From positions 7,368,001 through 7,432,000 of the forward strand of contig NZ_CP036276.1 of assembly GCF_007747995.1 (NCBI RefSeq): DNA of 64,000 bases, in the 5' to 3' direction. Numbering within the stretch: position 1 is the first letter of the stretch; every line of letters begins with the position of its first letter. The notes under the pieces were generated by a model, which saw only the letters and a list, made by a program, of their open reading frames with translations, did no database searches and was not told where the DNA came from. This DNA is from Symmachiella dynata (lineage in GTDB: Bacteria; Planctomycetota; Planctomycetia; Planctomycetales; Planctomycetaceae). The translations under genes were made by a program, and so were the position numbers. Below, in pieces: positions 36,224-45,209 of the stretch.

Positions 36224-39200
36224 CTGAATCCGACGCGGGAGGCGGACTGTCCGGTTGAGCATCGTTCTCGGCGGATTTCGTGGGCGGCGGGGATTTTCGT
36301 TCGGCAAACCAACTGATGACGTAATAAAACACCGGCGTTAAAAAGACACCGAAGAACGTCACGCCGATCATGCCGCTGAAGACCGCCGTCCCCAGGGACC
36401 GCCGCATTTCCCACCCGGCACCCGTCGCGATCATCAAAGGCAGCACGCCGAACACGAAGGCGAACGACGTCATCAGAATCGGACGCAGTCGCAATTTGCA
36501 GGCTAGCAATGTCGCTTCACGTCGACCGAGTCCTTCGGCGCGTTGATCGACGGCGTACTCCACGATCAGAATCGCATTCTTAGCGGCCATCGCAATTAAG
36601 ACGATGAAACCGATCTGGGCAAAAATGTCGACCGGTTTGTGCGCAATCCACACTAATCCAGCCACCGAACTGAGCAAGCACATCGGCACGACAAGCACGA
36701 TCCCCACCGGCAACGACCAACTTTCATAAAGTGCCACCAGCACCAAAAACACCAACACCAGCGAGAGCGCAAAGATCAGGCTTCCAGTATTCGAAGCGGT
36801 GACGGATTGGTAGGCGATTCCCGTCCATGCATAGCCAAAGCCTCCCGGCAAATTGTCGGGCGCGCAAATTTGCTCCATCTTGGCCATCGCTTGGCCGGCG
36901 CTCTCACCAGGTCCGGGTCCGAAAATTAAGGAGGACGAATTGACGTCGTTATAGCGCATCACGAACGTCGGCCCATTGACATAGTGGACGTTGATCAATG
37001 CGCCCAACGGAACCATGTCCCCTTGCGAATTGCGGACCTGTAGCAGTTTGAGGTTCTCAGGATTCGTGCGAAACTTTCCCTCAGCTTCGACATTCACCTG
37101 CCAAATGCGGCCGAAGCGGTTGAATTGGTTGACGTACATCGAGCCCATGTTGGCGCTGAGCGTCTCATTCACATCTTGCAGTTTCACGCCCATTTGCATG
37201 ACGGCTTCGCGGTCGATGTCGACAGCCAATTGCGGGGAGTCGGCTTTAAACGTCGAGAGCATCATGCCGATTTCGGGCTGCGCATGGGCTTGTGAGACGA
37301 TCGATTCGGTGACATCTTGCAGCTCCTGCAAACCTTGTCCCGTCCGGTCTTCAATTTGAATCTGCAGCCCGCCCGCTCCGCCCAATCCCGGGACCGGCGG
37401 AGCGCCCAGAACCCTTGCCTGACAATTGATGACCTCTTTGTGATACCGCTCGTTCAAGGCCTTAATGATTCCCATGGCCTGCGTGTCGGGCGTGGTGCGA
37501 TCTTTGAACTCGTCGAGAATCACAAAAATGGTGCCCCAGTTCGAGGCATCGCACGCCAGGACGACGGAAAATCCCGAGACTGACATCGCTGATTCGACGC
37601 CAGGAGTGTCCAGCGCAATTTCTTCCAGCTTTTTCATCGCGGCTTCTGTCCGCTGCACCGAAGCCGAATCGGGCAGCACGACATTCACCAGCACGTATCC
37701 TTGATCCTGCGCCGGGATAAAGCCTTTCGGAGCGGTCTTCAGCCCATAACCGGTCAGCCCCAACAACCCCGCATAGATGATGAGCACGATGATGCACAGC
37801 CGCAACGACAATCCCACGAGACGCGTGTAGCCATTCGTGAATAGGTCAAAGACTTTATTAAACGCCCCAAAAATGACCGCCAAAATGCGATTCAACAATG
37901 GGCCGATCAACCAGCCGACCACGGCTCCGGGTAAAAACAGAGCGGCGGACACTGCCCAGCGCATGTATTCGTCGTCGGTCGGCGGCACGAAATCAGCAGC
38001 CCAGTTTTGCAGGAGATAGTAACTCAACACGCCGAACAAGACAGCAATGCCGGCGCGCGGCAAGGCTTCTCGTTCGACTGCGTTTTCCCCACCATGCGGT
38101 TTGATCCAAGCGACAGCGCGAGCCGGAGCCATCGTGAGCGCGTTGGTCGCCGAGAAGAGCGCAGCGGTAGCGATTGTCAACGCGAATTGCCGATAAAACT
38201 CGCCGACGAGTCCGGGGACAAAGGCGGTCGGAATGAAAACCGAGGCCAAGACCAAACTGATGCCGAACACTGGGCCGGTGATTTCAGCCATCGCCTTCAG
38301 CGTCGCTTCCCGCGCCGGCAGACCTTCTCCCATCCACCGTTCGATATTTTCGACGACGACAATCGAGTCGTCCACCACAATCCCCACGGCCAACACCAAC
38401 CCGAACAGCGAGAGATTGTTCAACGAGAAGCCAAGCATTTTCATGACCATGAAGGTGCCGATCAACGCGACAACAATATCGATCATCGGCAGCAGCATGG
38501 CCCGCCAATCTTGCAGAAACACCAAGATCACCACGATCACCAGCCCGGCAGCGATATAAATCGTGTTGATCACGTCATTGACCGAATCACGAATAAAGGG
38601 GGTCGTGTCATAGGCGATGACGTAATCGACGCCTTGTGGGAATTGCGCCTTCAATTCCTCCATCTTGGCTTTGACGGCATCGCCGGTGGCCAATGCGTTG
38701 GCTGTGGGAGTCGTGTAGACCCCCAAGGCGACCGACGGGTACTGCACCAGTTTTTCATCTTTCCGAACGGTCAGCGTGCAACTGAGGTCCGAATTTTGTG
38801 AACCCAATTCCACGCGGGCGACATCCCTCAAATAGACCAACTTTCCGCCGGTGCCGACTTTGACGACGATCTTTTCAAACTGCTCCACGGTGCTCAAGCG
38901 GCCCACAGTGTTGAGCACCAATTGAAATTCCTGCCCGGGCGGAACCGGTTCCTGGCCGATATTTCCCGCCGCAACATCGACGTTTTGTTGGCGGATTGCA
39001 TCGACCACATCGCCGGCAGTCATATCGAGTGCGGCAAGTTTTTGCGGTTCGAGCCAGGCCCGCATGCTATAGGAGCGTTCCCCCAAAAACTTCGCCATCC
39101 CGACACCCGGCACGCGGGAGATCGGGTCAAAGACATTGATCTGCGCGTAGTTGCTGAGATAGAGCGAATCGTAGCGGTCGTCCGGTGAAATCAGATTGAT

Positions 39201-39617
39201 CGCCAATAGCATATTGGCCGATTTCAACTTGACGCTCACCCCCTGCTCTTGCACGCTGACCGGCAGTTGCGCCAGCGCCAACTGGACGCGCGTCTGCACC
39301 AGCATCAGCGCCGTATTGACGTCGGTTCCGACCTCGAAGCTGACAATCAGGTTGTATTGTCCGTTGTTGGTGGAGGTGGAGGACATATAGATCATGCCTT
39401 CCACGCCGTTCACCTGCGCTTCGATCGGTTCGGCGACCGAATCGGCAACGGTCTGCGCATTTCCGCCGGGATAAACCGCTATCACCTGAATGGTGGGAGG
39501 CACAATCGGCGGGTACTGCGCCGTGGGCAATGTCTGATAGCAGACCCCACCGGCAATCACGATGATAATCGAGAGCACCCAGGCGAAGTTGGGACGATCA
39601 ATAAAAAAACGGGACAT
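36216..39617 (-). CDS. RND-family multidrug efflux transporter (HAE1/AcrB type)
   Basis: 1133-aa inner membrane proton/drug antiporter. The N-terminus MSRFFIDRPNFAWVLSIIIV, the porter-domain AQYPPIVPPTIQVIAVYPG, the proton-relay pair in VGIVVDDSIVVVENIE of TM4 and the C-terminal AAKNAILIVEYAVDQRA identify the HAE1 group. It is about 80 residues longer than AcrB; most of the surplus, about 62 residues, lies between TM6 and TM7 (near residues 500-630) and contains two extra hydrophobic stretches. The C-terminal tail is Pro/Ser-rich. The adaptor gene lies 165 bp upstream on the same strand. Confidence 0.95.
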   Translation of the reverse strand: MSRFFIDRPNFAWVLSIIIVIAGGVCYQTLPTAQYPPIVPPTIQVIAVYPGGNAQTVADSVAEPIEAQVNGVEGMIYMSSTSTNNGQYNLIVSFEVGTDVNTALMLVQTRVQLALAQLPVSVQEQGVSVKLKSANMLLAINLISPDDRYDSLYLSNYAQINVFDPISRVPGVGMAKFLGERSYSMRAWLEPQKLAALDMTAGDVVDAIRQQNVDVAAGNIGQEPVPPGQEFQLVLNTVGRLSTVEQFEKIVVKVGTGGKLVYLRDVARVELGSQNSDLSCTLTVRKDEKLVQYPSVALGVYTTPTANALATGDAVKAKMEELKAQFPQGVDYVIAYDTTPFIRDSVNDVINTIYIAAGLVIVVILVFLQDWRAMLLPMIDIVVALIGTFMVMKMLGFSLNNLSLFGLVLAVGIVVDDSIVVVENIERWMGEGLPAREATLKAMAEITGPVFGISLVLASVFIPTAFVPGLVGEFYRQFALTIATAALFSATNALTMAPARAVAWIKPHGGENAVEREALPRAGIAVLFGVLSYYLLQNWAADFVPPTDDEYMRWAVSAALFLPGAVVGWLIGPLLNRILAVIFGAFNKVFDLFTNGYTRLVGLSLRLCIIVLIIYAGLLGLTGYGLKTAPKGFIPAQDQGYVLVNVVLPDSASVQRTEAAMKKLEEIALDTPGVESAMSVSGFSVVLACDASNWGTIFVILDEFKDRTTPDTQAMGIIKALNERYHKEVINCQARVLGAPPVPGLGGAGGLQIQIEDRTGQGLQELQDVTESIVSQAHAQPEIGMMLSTFKADSPQLAVDIDREAVMQMGVKLQDVNETLSANMGSMYVNQFNRFGRIWQVNVEAEGKFRTNPENLKLLQVRNSQGDMVPLGALINVHYVNGPTFVMRYNDVNSSSLIFGPGPGESAGQAMAKMEQICAPDNLPGGFGYAWTGIAYQSVTASNTGSLIFALSLVLVFLVLVALYESWSLPVGIVLVVPMCLLSSVAGLVWIAHKPVDIFAQIGFIVLIAMAAKNAILIVEYAVDQRAEGLGRREATLLACKLRLRPILMTSFAFVFGVLPLMIATGAGWEMRRSLGTAVFSGMIGVTFFGVFLTPVFYYVISWFAERKSPPPTKSAENDAQPDSPPPASDSVT

Positions 39618-39782
39618 ATTTATTTAAACCCCGGCAAAGCGGCAGGGACGCAGTTTGTGGAGATTCGAGTGCCGGCGGCACGTTTGCGTGGTTCTGTTGT
39701 AGGCGTCCCCGTTCTTTGTACGCGGGCACGAACGCCGCTAAAACCCGCTATTGCTCAAATTGCATTCGATTGCCGTTGGCCG

Positions 39783-41048
39783 TTATTTGTCGCTCGACTG
39801 TGTCTTCGCCGCTTGGGGAACCGATTGGGGAGTGCGTAAGAGGGTCAACATATCGACGGTTTGTGGATCCACTTTGATACCCGGCTTGGCGCGGAGCAAA
39901 CCTTCGACAATGACTTGATCCGTGGGTTTGAGAACCTCCACTTGCTTCTGGACGACTTGACCATCAGGACCAGTATCGGAGACGGTCCGATAAGGTTTGA
40001 TCGCCCGCAATCCGTTGTGCATTTGCCCAACATCAACAATGCGGTATTCCACTTCCTGCTTTTCATTCACCACGAGCACGTAGCGTTGCCCCTGATTCGT
40101 GCCGATGGCCGCATCGGTCACAAGCAACGCTTCATGAGGCGGCGACGTAGGAATGCGGATCCGTGTGAACAACCCGGAAACGAGTCGCTCATCCTCATTC
40201 TTAAAAACGGCGCGTAACTGAATCGATCCGGTACTGGCGTCGAGTTGATTGCCGATAAAATCGACGAAGCCATCGAGTGAAAATTCGGTATCTGCCCCGA
40301 CGGCCATCTGCACGGGAATTTTTCCGGAGCGGGCTGATTTCAGTTTGCCATCGGTAACCAACTGCTCGTAGCGTTCCGCCGTGTTTTGATCGACGTTGAA
40401 ATAGGCCCAAATCGGCTTGACCGAAACCACGTTGACCAACGTAGTGACGTTTTCCGTGACCAGATTCCCCTCGTCAACCATGTGCCGCCCCAACCGCCCA
40501 TCAATGGGAGAGGTGACCTTGCACCAATCAAAATAGAGTTGTGCCAAGGCAAGATTGGCTTTGGATTTGTCGACCGACGCTTGCGATTCATCACGAGCGC
40601 CGAGCCGGCGGGTCAGTTCCTGTTCGCTGATCGCCCCTTTATTTTTCTTTTGGACGGACAGACCAATGTCGTATTCCGCCTGACTTTCAATCAGGCTGGC
40701 CTTGGAAAACTCTAGGCTGGCTTTCGCTTGTGCGAGCTGTGCCGCATAGGTCCGGTCGTCGATCTCAAACAGGACGTCCCCCTTTTTAACGACGTCGCCA
40801 TCCTTGAAATTGATCTTTGTCAGATAACCGGAAACGCGGGGATTGATGTCGACCGACTGCACGGCTGCCGTGCGCGCGGTGAATATCTCGTAGTCGGTCA
40901 CTTGTCGCTCAAGTGGCGAGCTCACCCGCACCACAGGCGGCGCTGCAGGTTTAACCTCAGGCTTTGTTGGAGAACATCCACCCAGCGCAAGAAAAAGAGA
41001 CAGGGGTACATGCAAGCGTAGTTGACGACCGGTCCCCAGTAGTCTCAT
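39783..41048 (-). CDS. RND efflux adaptor (periplasmic membrane-fusion protein)
   Basis: 421-aa lipoprotein linking the inner membrane pump to the outer membrane channel. The signal HVPLSLFLALGGCSPTKP contains the lipobox LGGC. The barrel-sandwich halves read RVSGYLTKINFKDGDVVKKG and VTSPIDGRLGRHMVDEGNLV, separated by a coiled-coil hairpin (AQAKASLEFSKASLIESQAEYD abbreviated to its ends). ATG 41048, preceded by AAGG, gives a signal peptide at the start; the frame stays open to 41420 without one. First gene of the pump pair. Confidence 0.94.
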   Translation of the reverse strand: MRLLGTGRQLRLHVPLSLFLALGGCSPTKPEVKPAAPPVVRVSSPLERQVTDYEIFTARTAAVQSVDINPRVSGYLTKINFKDGDVVKKGDVLFEIDDRTYAAQLAQAKASLEFSKASLIESQAEYDIGLSVQKKNKGAISEQELTRRLGARDESQASVDKSKANLALAQLYFDWCKVTSPIDGRLGRHMVDEGNLVTENVTTLVNVVSVKPIWAYFNVDQNTAERYEQLVTDGKLKSARSGKIPVQMAVGADTEFSLDGFVDFIGNQLDASTGSIQLRAVFKNEDERLVSGLFTRIRIPTSPPHEALLVTDAAIGTNQGQRYVLVVNEKQEVEYRIVDVGQMHNGLRAIKPYRTVSDTGPDGQVVQKQVEVLKPTDQVIVEGLLRAKPGIKVDPQTVDMLTLLRTPQSVPQAAKTQSSDK

Positions 41049-41547
41049 CGCATCGCCTTTTCGAGCCAAAAAGAATCCAGACGTTTCGCAGTTTGAGATC
41101 ACCCCACAATTGGTTGGTGATAGTAAAAGACGTTGTAACAAACTTATTCTACTCACGCGACAATTGCTGCTGAGATTTTTGTGAATAAACCCTGGAACAG
41201 ACGACGGGTTGCCACTTTCGATAGTTGTAGGCTGCGAATGCGAGCATGCCGCTGCAGCAGAGCGCCCGAATAAGCTTAGTATTCCTTCTATTTTGACTCG
41301 CGGACACATGATGCTTTCAGGTTGTCGCGTTGAACCAAGTCTGTCGACCAGACTCGTTTTATGTACGAGCTTTGTTCGTTGAAATAGGCAGAACGACTTA
41401 GTGTACAAACCCATTGACACACATATCCCGCCAGCAATTTGGTTTTGACACTCCCGCAGGACTTCTCTATATTTGCTTGCAGAAGCAGTTTCGTTTTCCG
41501 TCCGGGAAACGGTTGGAAAAATGAAAATACGTGAGGATTAGGTTTCG
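41049..41547. other. Intergenic region upstream of the efflux adaptor
   Basis: About 500 bp between divergent genes. I see no regulator gene, operator palindrome or RNA. The open frames on the minus strand are upstream extensions of the adaptor frame or unconvincing. Confidence 0.4.
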
Positions 41548-41922
41548 ATGCTAGGCAGTGCGGGAAACACGACTCGGCTACCATTGCCGCGGTTTCTGAC
41601 CGTCTGGGTCTGTCTGGGCGTATTCACATTTTTGCCTTTTTCGCAGCTATTCACCGTTCCGTTTTTCCAGCTATTTTCGGCGACAAACGCGGAATCGGCT
41701 GAAAGGGAATGCCCCTGTCAAAGCGATGGGGAAGCGGCTGCTGAAGAATTGCTCGCTTATTCTGCAACAAGGCGCCGCGCAGACAACCGCTACTGTCATG
41801 CCGTCGGTCGCCCGCCTCAGACCTCAAAACGGCTCTGCTTGGCGGCCTCACATGCAGGACGACGTCCAGGAATTAATGGCCATCAGCTTTCCAATGGCTG
41901 TAGTGCGCCGTTACGGATTTAG
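41548..41922 (+). CDS. Small hypothetical protein with hydrophobic N-terminal segment
   Basis: 124-aa open frame. Residues 15-44 are hydrophobic (FLTVWVCLGVFTFLPFSQLF), then an acidic part with ERECPCQSDGEAAAEELLAYSATRRR, and a C-terminus GHQLSNGCSAPLRI. GAGGA lies upstream of the ATG. I have an unverified impression of similar short planctomycete proteins that combine a CPC motif, an EEL...RRR stretch and a GHxLxNG...APL ending. It precedes the SulP-carbonic anhydrase gene by about 300 bp. No function can be given, and it might not be translated. Confidence 0.5.
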   Translation: MLGSAGNTTRLPLPRFLTVWVCLGVFTFLPFSQLFTVPFFQLFSATNAESAERECPCQSDGEAAAEELLAYSATRRRADNRYCHAVGRPPQTSKRLCLAASHAGRRPGINGHQLSNGCSAPLRI

Positions 41923-42219
41923 GCAGCGCGCTTACAACACGCACAACGTTGATGTCTTCTTGCGCGCCAACCGACTCGACAATACAGCCTCCAGTGATTC
42001 GCTCAGCACGGCAAAAATTGTGTTGTAATCCCAGCAAAAATTGCACCTGCGCTTCGCGGCTTGCAATATGAGCCAAACTCATCAGACGCTAACATCAACC
42101 CTGGACCGTCACCATTTCGTCCCGACCCGTGGACGAAATTCGGCTGCCTGGAATGGGTTCTTGATAGGCTTATCGATGATTGCCGCATTCTTCACCGAGA
42201 TTCTTGGAACATACGACTC

Positions 42220-44463
42220 ATGACGGAACAACTCTCTAAAAAATCCGGAACGCTTGTGAACGACCTCACCGCGAGTGTGGTCGTGTTTATCGTCGCCTTA
42301 CCATTGTGCCTGGGAATCGCGCTGGCCTCCGAGGCTCCGCTTTTTTCCGGCGTTCTCTCCGGAATCATCGGCGGAATCGTCGTTGGTTTTCTGAGTCGCT
42401 CGCATACCAGCGTCAGCGGTCCCGCAGCCGGCCTGACGGCAATTGTCGCAGCCCAAATCGCAGTGCTGGGATCCTTCGAAGCATTCCTGTTGGCTGTGAT
42501 GATTGCCGGAGCGATGCAAGTTGCGGCCGGTCTGGCGCGCGCTGGCTCCATTGCCATGTTTGTACCAAACAGCGTGATTAAAGGCCTGCTCACAGCCATC
42601 GGCATCATCTTGATCCTCAAACAGTTTCCACACGTCTTGGGCCACGACGATGATGTCGAAGGAGAAATGTCCTTCACACAACCGGACCAAGAGAATACGT
42701 TTACCGAGCTGTTGTCGGTGTTCCAAGGCCAGTGGCATCTTGGTGCGGCATCGATCGGGATACTCTCCGTCGCCATATTGGTTGCCTGGAGCCGGATCAA
42801 ATTCCTCAAAAACTCGCCCGTGCCGGCCCCGTTGATCGTCGTGCTGGTCGGTCTTGGACTCGGACAACTGTTCCGGGGTTGGGGAGCAGGTTGGCTGATT
42901 GGCAGTACGCATCTGGTACAGGTCCCCGTGGCTGAAAGCTTGAGCGAATTTAGTAGCTTCCTGACACATCCAGATTTCTCTGCCTGGTCAAATCCGCAGA
43001 TCTATATCGCGGCGGTGACTATCGCGATCGTCGCCTCGCTGGAAACCGTCCTCAATCTCGAAGCCACCGATCGTCTCGATCCCCAACAGAGACAATCCCC
43101 GCCCAGTCGAGAATTGATCGCCCAAGGTGTGGGCAATATGACGACCGGCTTGATCGGGGGAATTCCCATGACCTCGGTCATCGTCCGCAGCTCGGTGAAT
43201 ATCAACTCCGGTGGAAAAACCAAACTCTCGGCGATTATCCACGGCTGTCTGCTGCTGGCTAGTGTGAGTCTGGCGCCTCAGGTCTTGAACCAAATTCCAC
43301 TGTCTTGCCTGGCGGCCATCCTACTCGTGACAGGTTTCAAATTGGCAAGCCCGGAGCTATTCCGGCAAATGTACAAGGAAGGCAAATATCAGTTCACGCC
43401 GTTTTTAATTACAGTGCTGGCCATCGTATTCACAGACTTGCTCGTGGGAATTCTCATCGGCTTAGGAGTCAGCCTGAGTTTCATCCTCTACAGCAACGTC
43501 AAACGTCCCTTGCGCCGCGTTGTTGAAAATCATGTCGGCGGCGAGGTGCTGCGGATTGAGCTCTCAAATCAAGTCAGTTTCTTAAACCGGGCCTCACTGG
43601 TTCAGGCGCTCGACGGAATTCCGCAAGGAGGCAGCGTACTGATCGATGCCCGCAATTCGAGTTACATCGATCCGGATGTATTGGGATTGCTGCACGATTT
43701 TAAAAATACGTCCGCACCTGCGCGAGGGATCAGTGTCAGCCTGTTAGGATTTCGGAATCGATACTTTCTCGAGGATGAGATTCAATACATTGACTACTCC
43801 ACGCACGAACTCCAGGAACGCCTGACCGCCGATCAGGTCTTGGAAATGCTGATTGCCGGGAACGAGCGGTTCCGGTCCGGAAACACCTTAACGCGGCATA
43901 CGATTCGCCAGATCAATGCAACGGCGACCGCTCAGCACCCATTGGCGGTCGTCGTGAGTTGCATGGATTCTCGTGCACCGGTGGAGATGATTTTCGACGT
44001 TGGCGTGGGTGATGTGTTTGTCGTGCGCGTGGCCGGCAACGTCATCAGCCCCGAAGTCTTGGCGAGCATTGAATACGGGTGTGTCATCGCGCGTGCTCCG
44101 TTGGTGTTAGTGATGGGCCACACCAACTGCGGCGCGGTTACTGCGACGGTGGATGCCATCTGCGGCCTCTCATTCAATGACGCTGGCTGTAGTCATCTCA
44201 AGTATATTGTCGACGAGGTATCGCCTTCCATCGACGGCCTGTCCCACTTCAATGCCGAACAAGCGTCCGAAGAAGACAAGATCGCGTTCGTCAATCAAGT
44301 CAGTGAGCGGAATGTGCAACACTCGGTAGATGCGATCTTACAGCGTAGTCCGGCCATCAGCGAACAAGTCCGCAACGGTCAGGCAGCAGTGGTCGGTGCA
44401 ATGTACGATGTCAACACCGGCCAACTGCACTGCCAAGACGTTAACGAAACGGCCAAGGCATAA
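42220..44463 (+). CDS. SulP anion transporter fused to beta-carbonic anhydrase
   Basis: 747-aa inner membrane protein. Residues 1-420 are the SulP/SLC26 transporter (LTASVVVFIVALPLCLGIALA, SGPAAGLTAIVAAQIA, GGIPMTSVIVRSSVNINSG) with ten or more membrane helices. Residues 440-550 are a STAS-like domain (VSFLNRASLVQALDGIP, SVLIDARNSSYIDPDV). The C-terminal part is a beta-carbonic anhydrase whose zinc ligands Cys581, His634 and Cys637 and the Asp583-Arg585 dyad are all present (SCMDSRAPVEM, GHTNCGAV). The fusion suggests bicarbonate transport coupled to CO2 hydration. ATG 42220 avoids a non-membrane N-terminal extension. Confidence 0.93.
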   Translation: MTEQLSKKSGTLVNDLTASVVVFIVALPLCLGIALASEAPLFSGVLSGIIGGIVVGFLSRSHTSVSGPAAGLTAIVAAQIAVLGSFEAFLLAVMIAGAMQVAAGLARAGSIAMFVPNSVIKGLLTAIGIILILKQFPHVLGHDDDVEGEMSFTQPDQENTFTELLSVFQGQWHLGAASIGILSVAILVAWSRIKFLKNSPVPAPLIVVLVGLGLGQLFRGWGAGWLIGSTHLVQVPVAESLSEFSSFLTHPDFSAWSNPQIYIAAVTIAIVASLETVLNLEATDRLDPQQRQSPPSRELIAQGVGNMTTGLIGGIPMTSVIVRSSVNINSGGKTKLSAIIHGCLLLASVSLAPQVLNQIPLSCLAAILLVTGFKLASPELFRQMYKEGKYQFTPFLITVLAIVFTDLLVGILIGLGVSLSFILYSNVKRPLRRVVENHVGGEVLRIELSNQVSFLNRASLVQALDGIPQGGSVLIDARNSSYIDPDVLGLLHDFKNTSAPARGISVSLLGFRNRYFLEDEIQYIDYSTHELQERLTADQVLEMLIAGNERFRSGNTLTRHTIRQINATATAQHPLAVVVSCMDSRAPVEMIFDVGVGDVFVVRVAGNVISPEVLASIEYGCVIARAPLVLVMGHTNCGAVTATVDAICGLSFNDAGCSHLKYIVDEVSPSIDGLSHFNAEQASEEDKIAFVNQVSERNVQHSVDAILQRSPAISEQVRNGQAAVVGAMYDVNTGQLHCQDVNETAKA

Positions 44464-44604
44464 CTGCTGATTGGTGAAACACAACGTCCAGGGCACCCTC
44501 GTTGATGCGCGAGACGAGGGTTGCCTGCCTGGAGGTTGACCGGGTAAGATCGGCGTCGAAATACGTCGTTCCCTCTATCTATTGGCCGCCAGAAAGTCAT
44601 CCCC

Positions 44605-45048
44605 GTGGGCATTCCGATCTTGATCGCCGGAGGTGGATTGATCACGCTGGGGCTGATATTGATCCGTCACCATGGCGTGGTGTGGATCCGCCAGCAATCA
44701 GAACCGAACATTTCGGATAAGGATTTGGAGTTTTTTCGCAGGCAACATCGCCGACGCATACAAACTTCAGGGATTTTGACGTTAATTGGGCTGGTCATGC
44801 TGGTCGGCGACATTGTGGTCGCTAATCGAAAAGATCTCCTCACATTCGTGATTTGGCTCACCCTCCTCTTGCTGTTGGTTATTTGGGTCCTGTTATTGGC
44901 TATGGGAGATTGGTGGGCCATTCGCACGCACACTCAATCTGCCCTCGCCGAGGTACAAGTCCAGCAACTGGCCCTGGAACGCAAGGCGGAGCATTTGCGC
45001 AAGGAGTTTCGCGGCGAAGAGAACGGGCACAGCGACTCGACTGGCTGA
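44605..45048 (+). CDS. Small membrane protein, 147 aa
   Basis: Unrecognised protein with about three transmembrane helices: residues 2-20 (GIPILIAGGGLITLGLILI), 53-72 and 78-100 (FVIWLTLLLLLVIWVLLLAM). The C-terminal 45 residues form an amphipathic, charged coiled-coil-like helix (QQLALERKAEHLRKEFRG). Start is GTG 44605 without a strong ribosome binding site. It lies between the SulP-carbonic anhydrase and ClC genes, all in one direction, which hints at a shared membrane role. Confidence 0.72.
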   Translation: MGIPILIAGGGLITLGLILIRHHGVVWIRQQSEPNISDKDLEFFRRQHRRRIQTSGILTLIGLVMLVGDIVVANRKDLLTFVIWLTLLLLLVIWVLLLAMGDWWAIRTHTQSALAEVQVQQLALERKAEHLRKEFRGEENGHSDSTG

Positions 45049-45209
45049 CGGTGGCGAAATCGGGAGCTAATCACGGTTTGGGGGTATTCTGCCGTGCATT
45101 TGGGGGTTCTGCCGTGCAATGGATAAGCGCGCGAGAATCGCATAGAATGCCGATTCGGCTCTCTCACCCGCGCATTTTCTTTCGCACCACCCGGTCGGTT
45201 ATTTTGTCC

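Noticed and set aside
38007-38801. 264-aa plus-strand frame rich in Arg, Asp and Gln
   Set aside because: Antisense to the RND pump; composition mirrors the pump's codons.
41726-42028. 100-aa frame overlapping the CPC-motif protein
   Set aside because: It is out of frame with the better supported gene and has no ribosome binding site; a frameshifted continuation is not needed because the CPC frame has a plausible end of its own.
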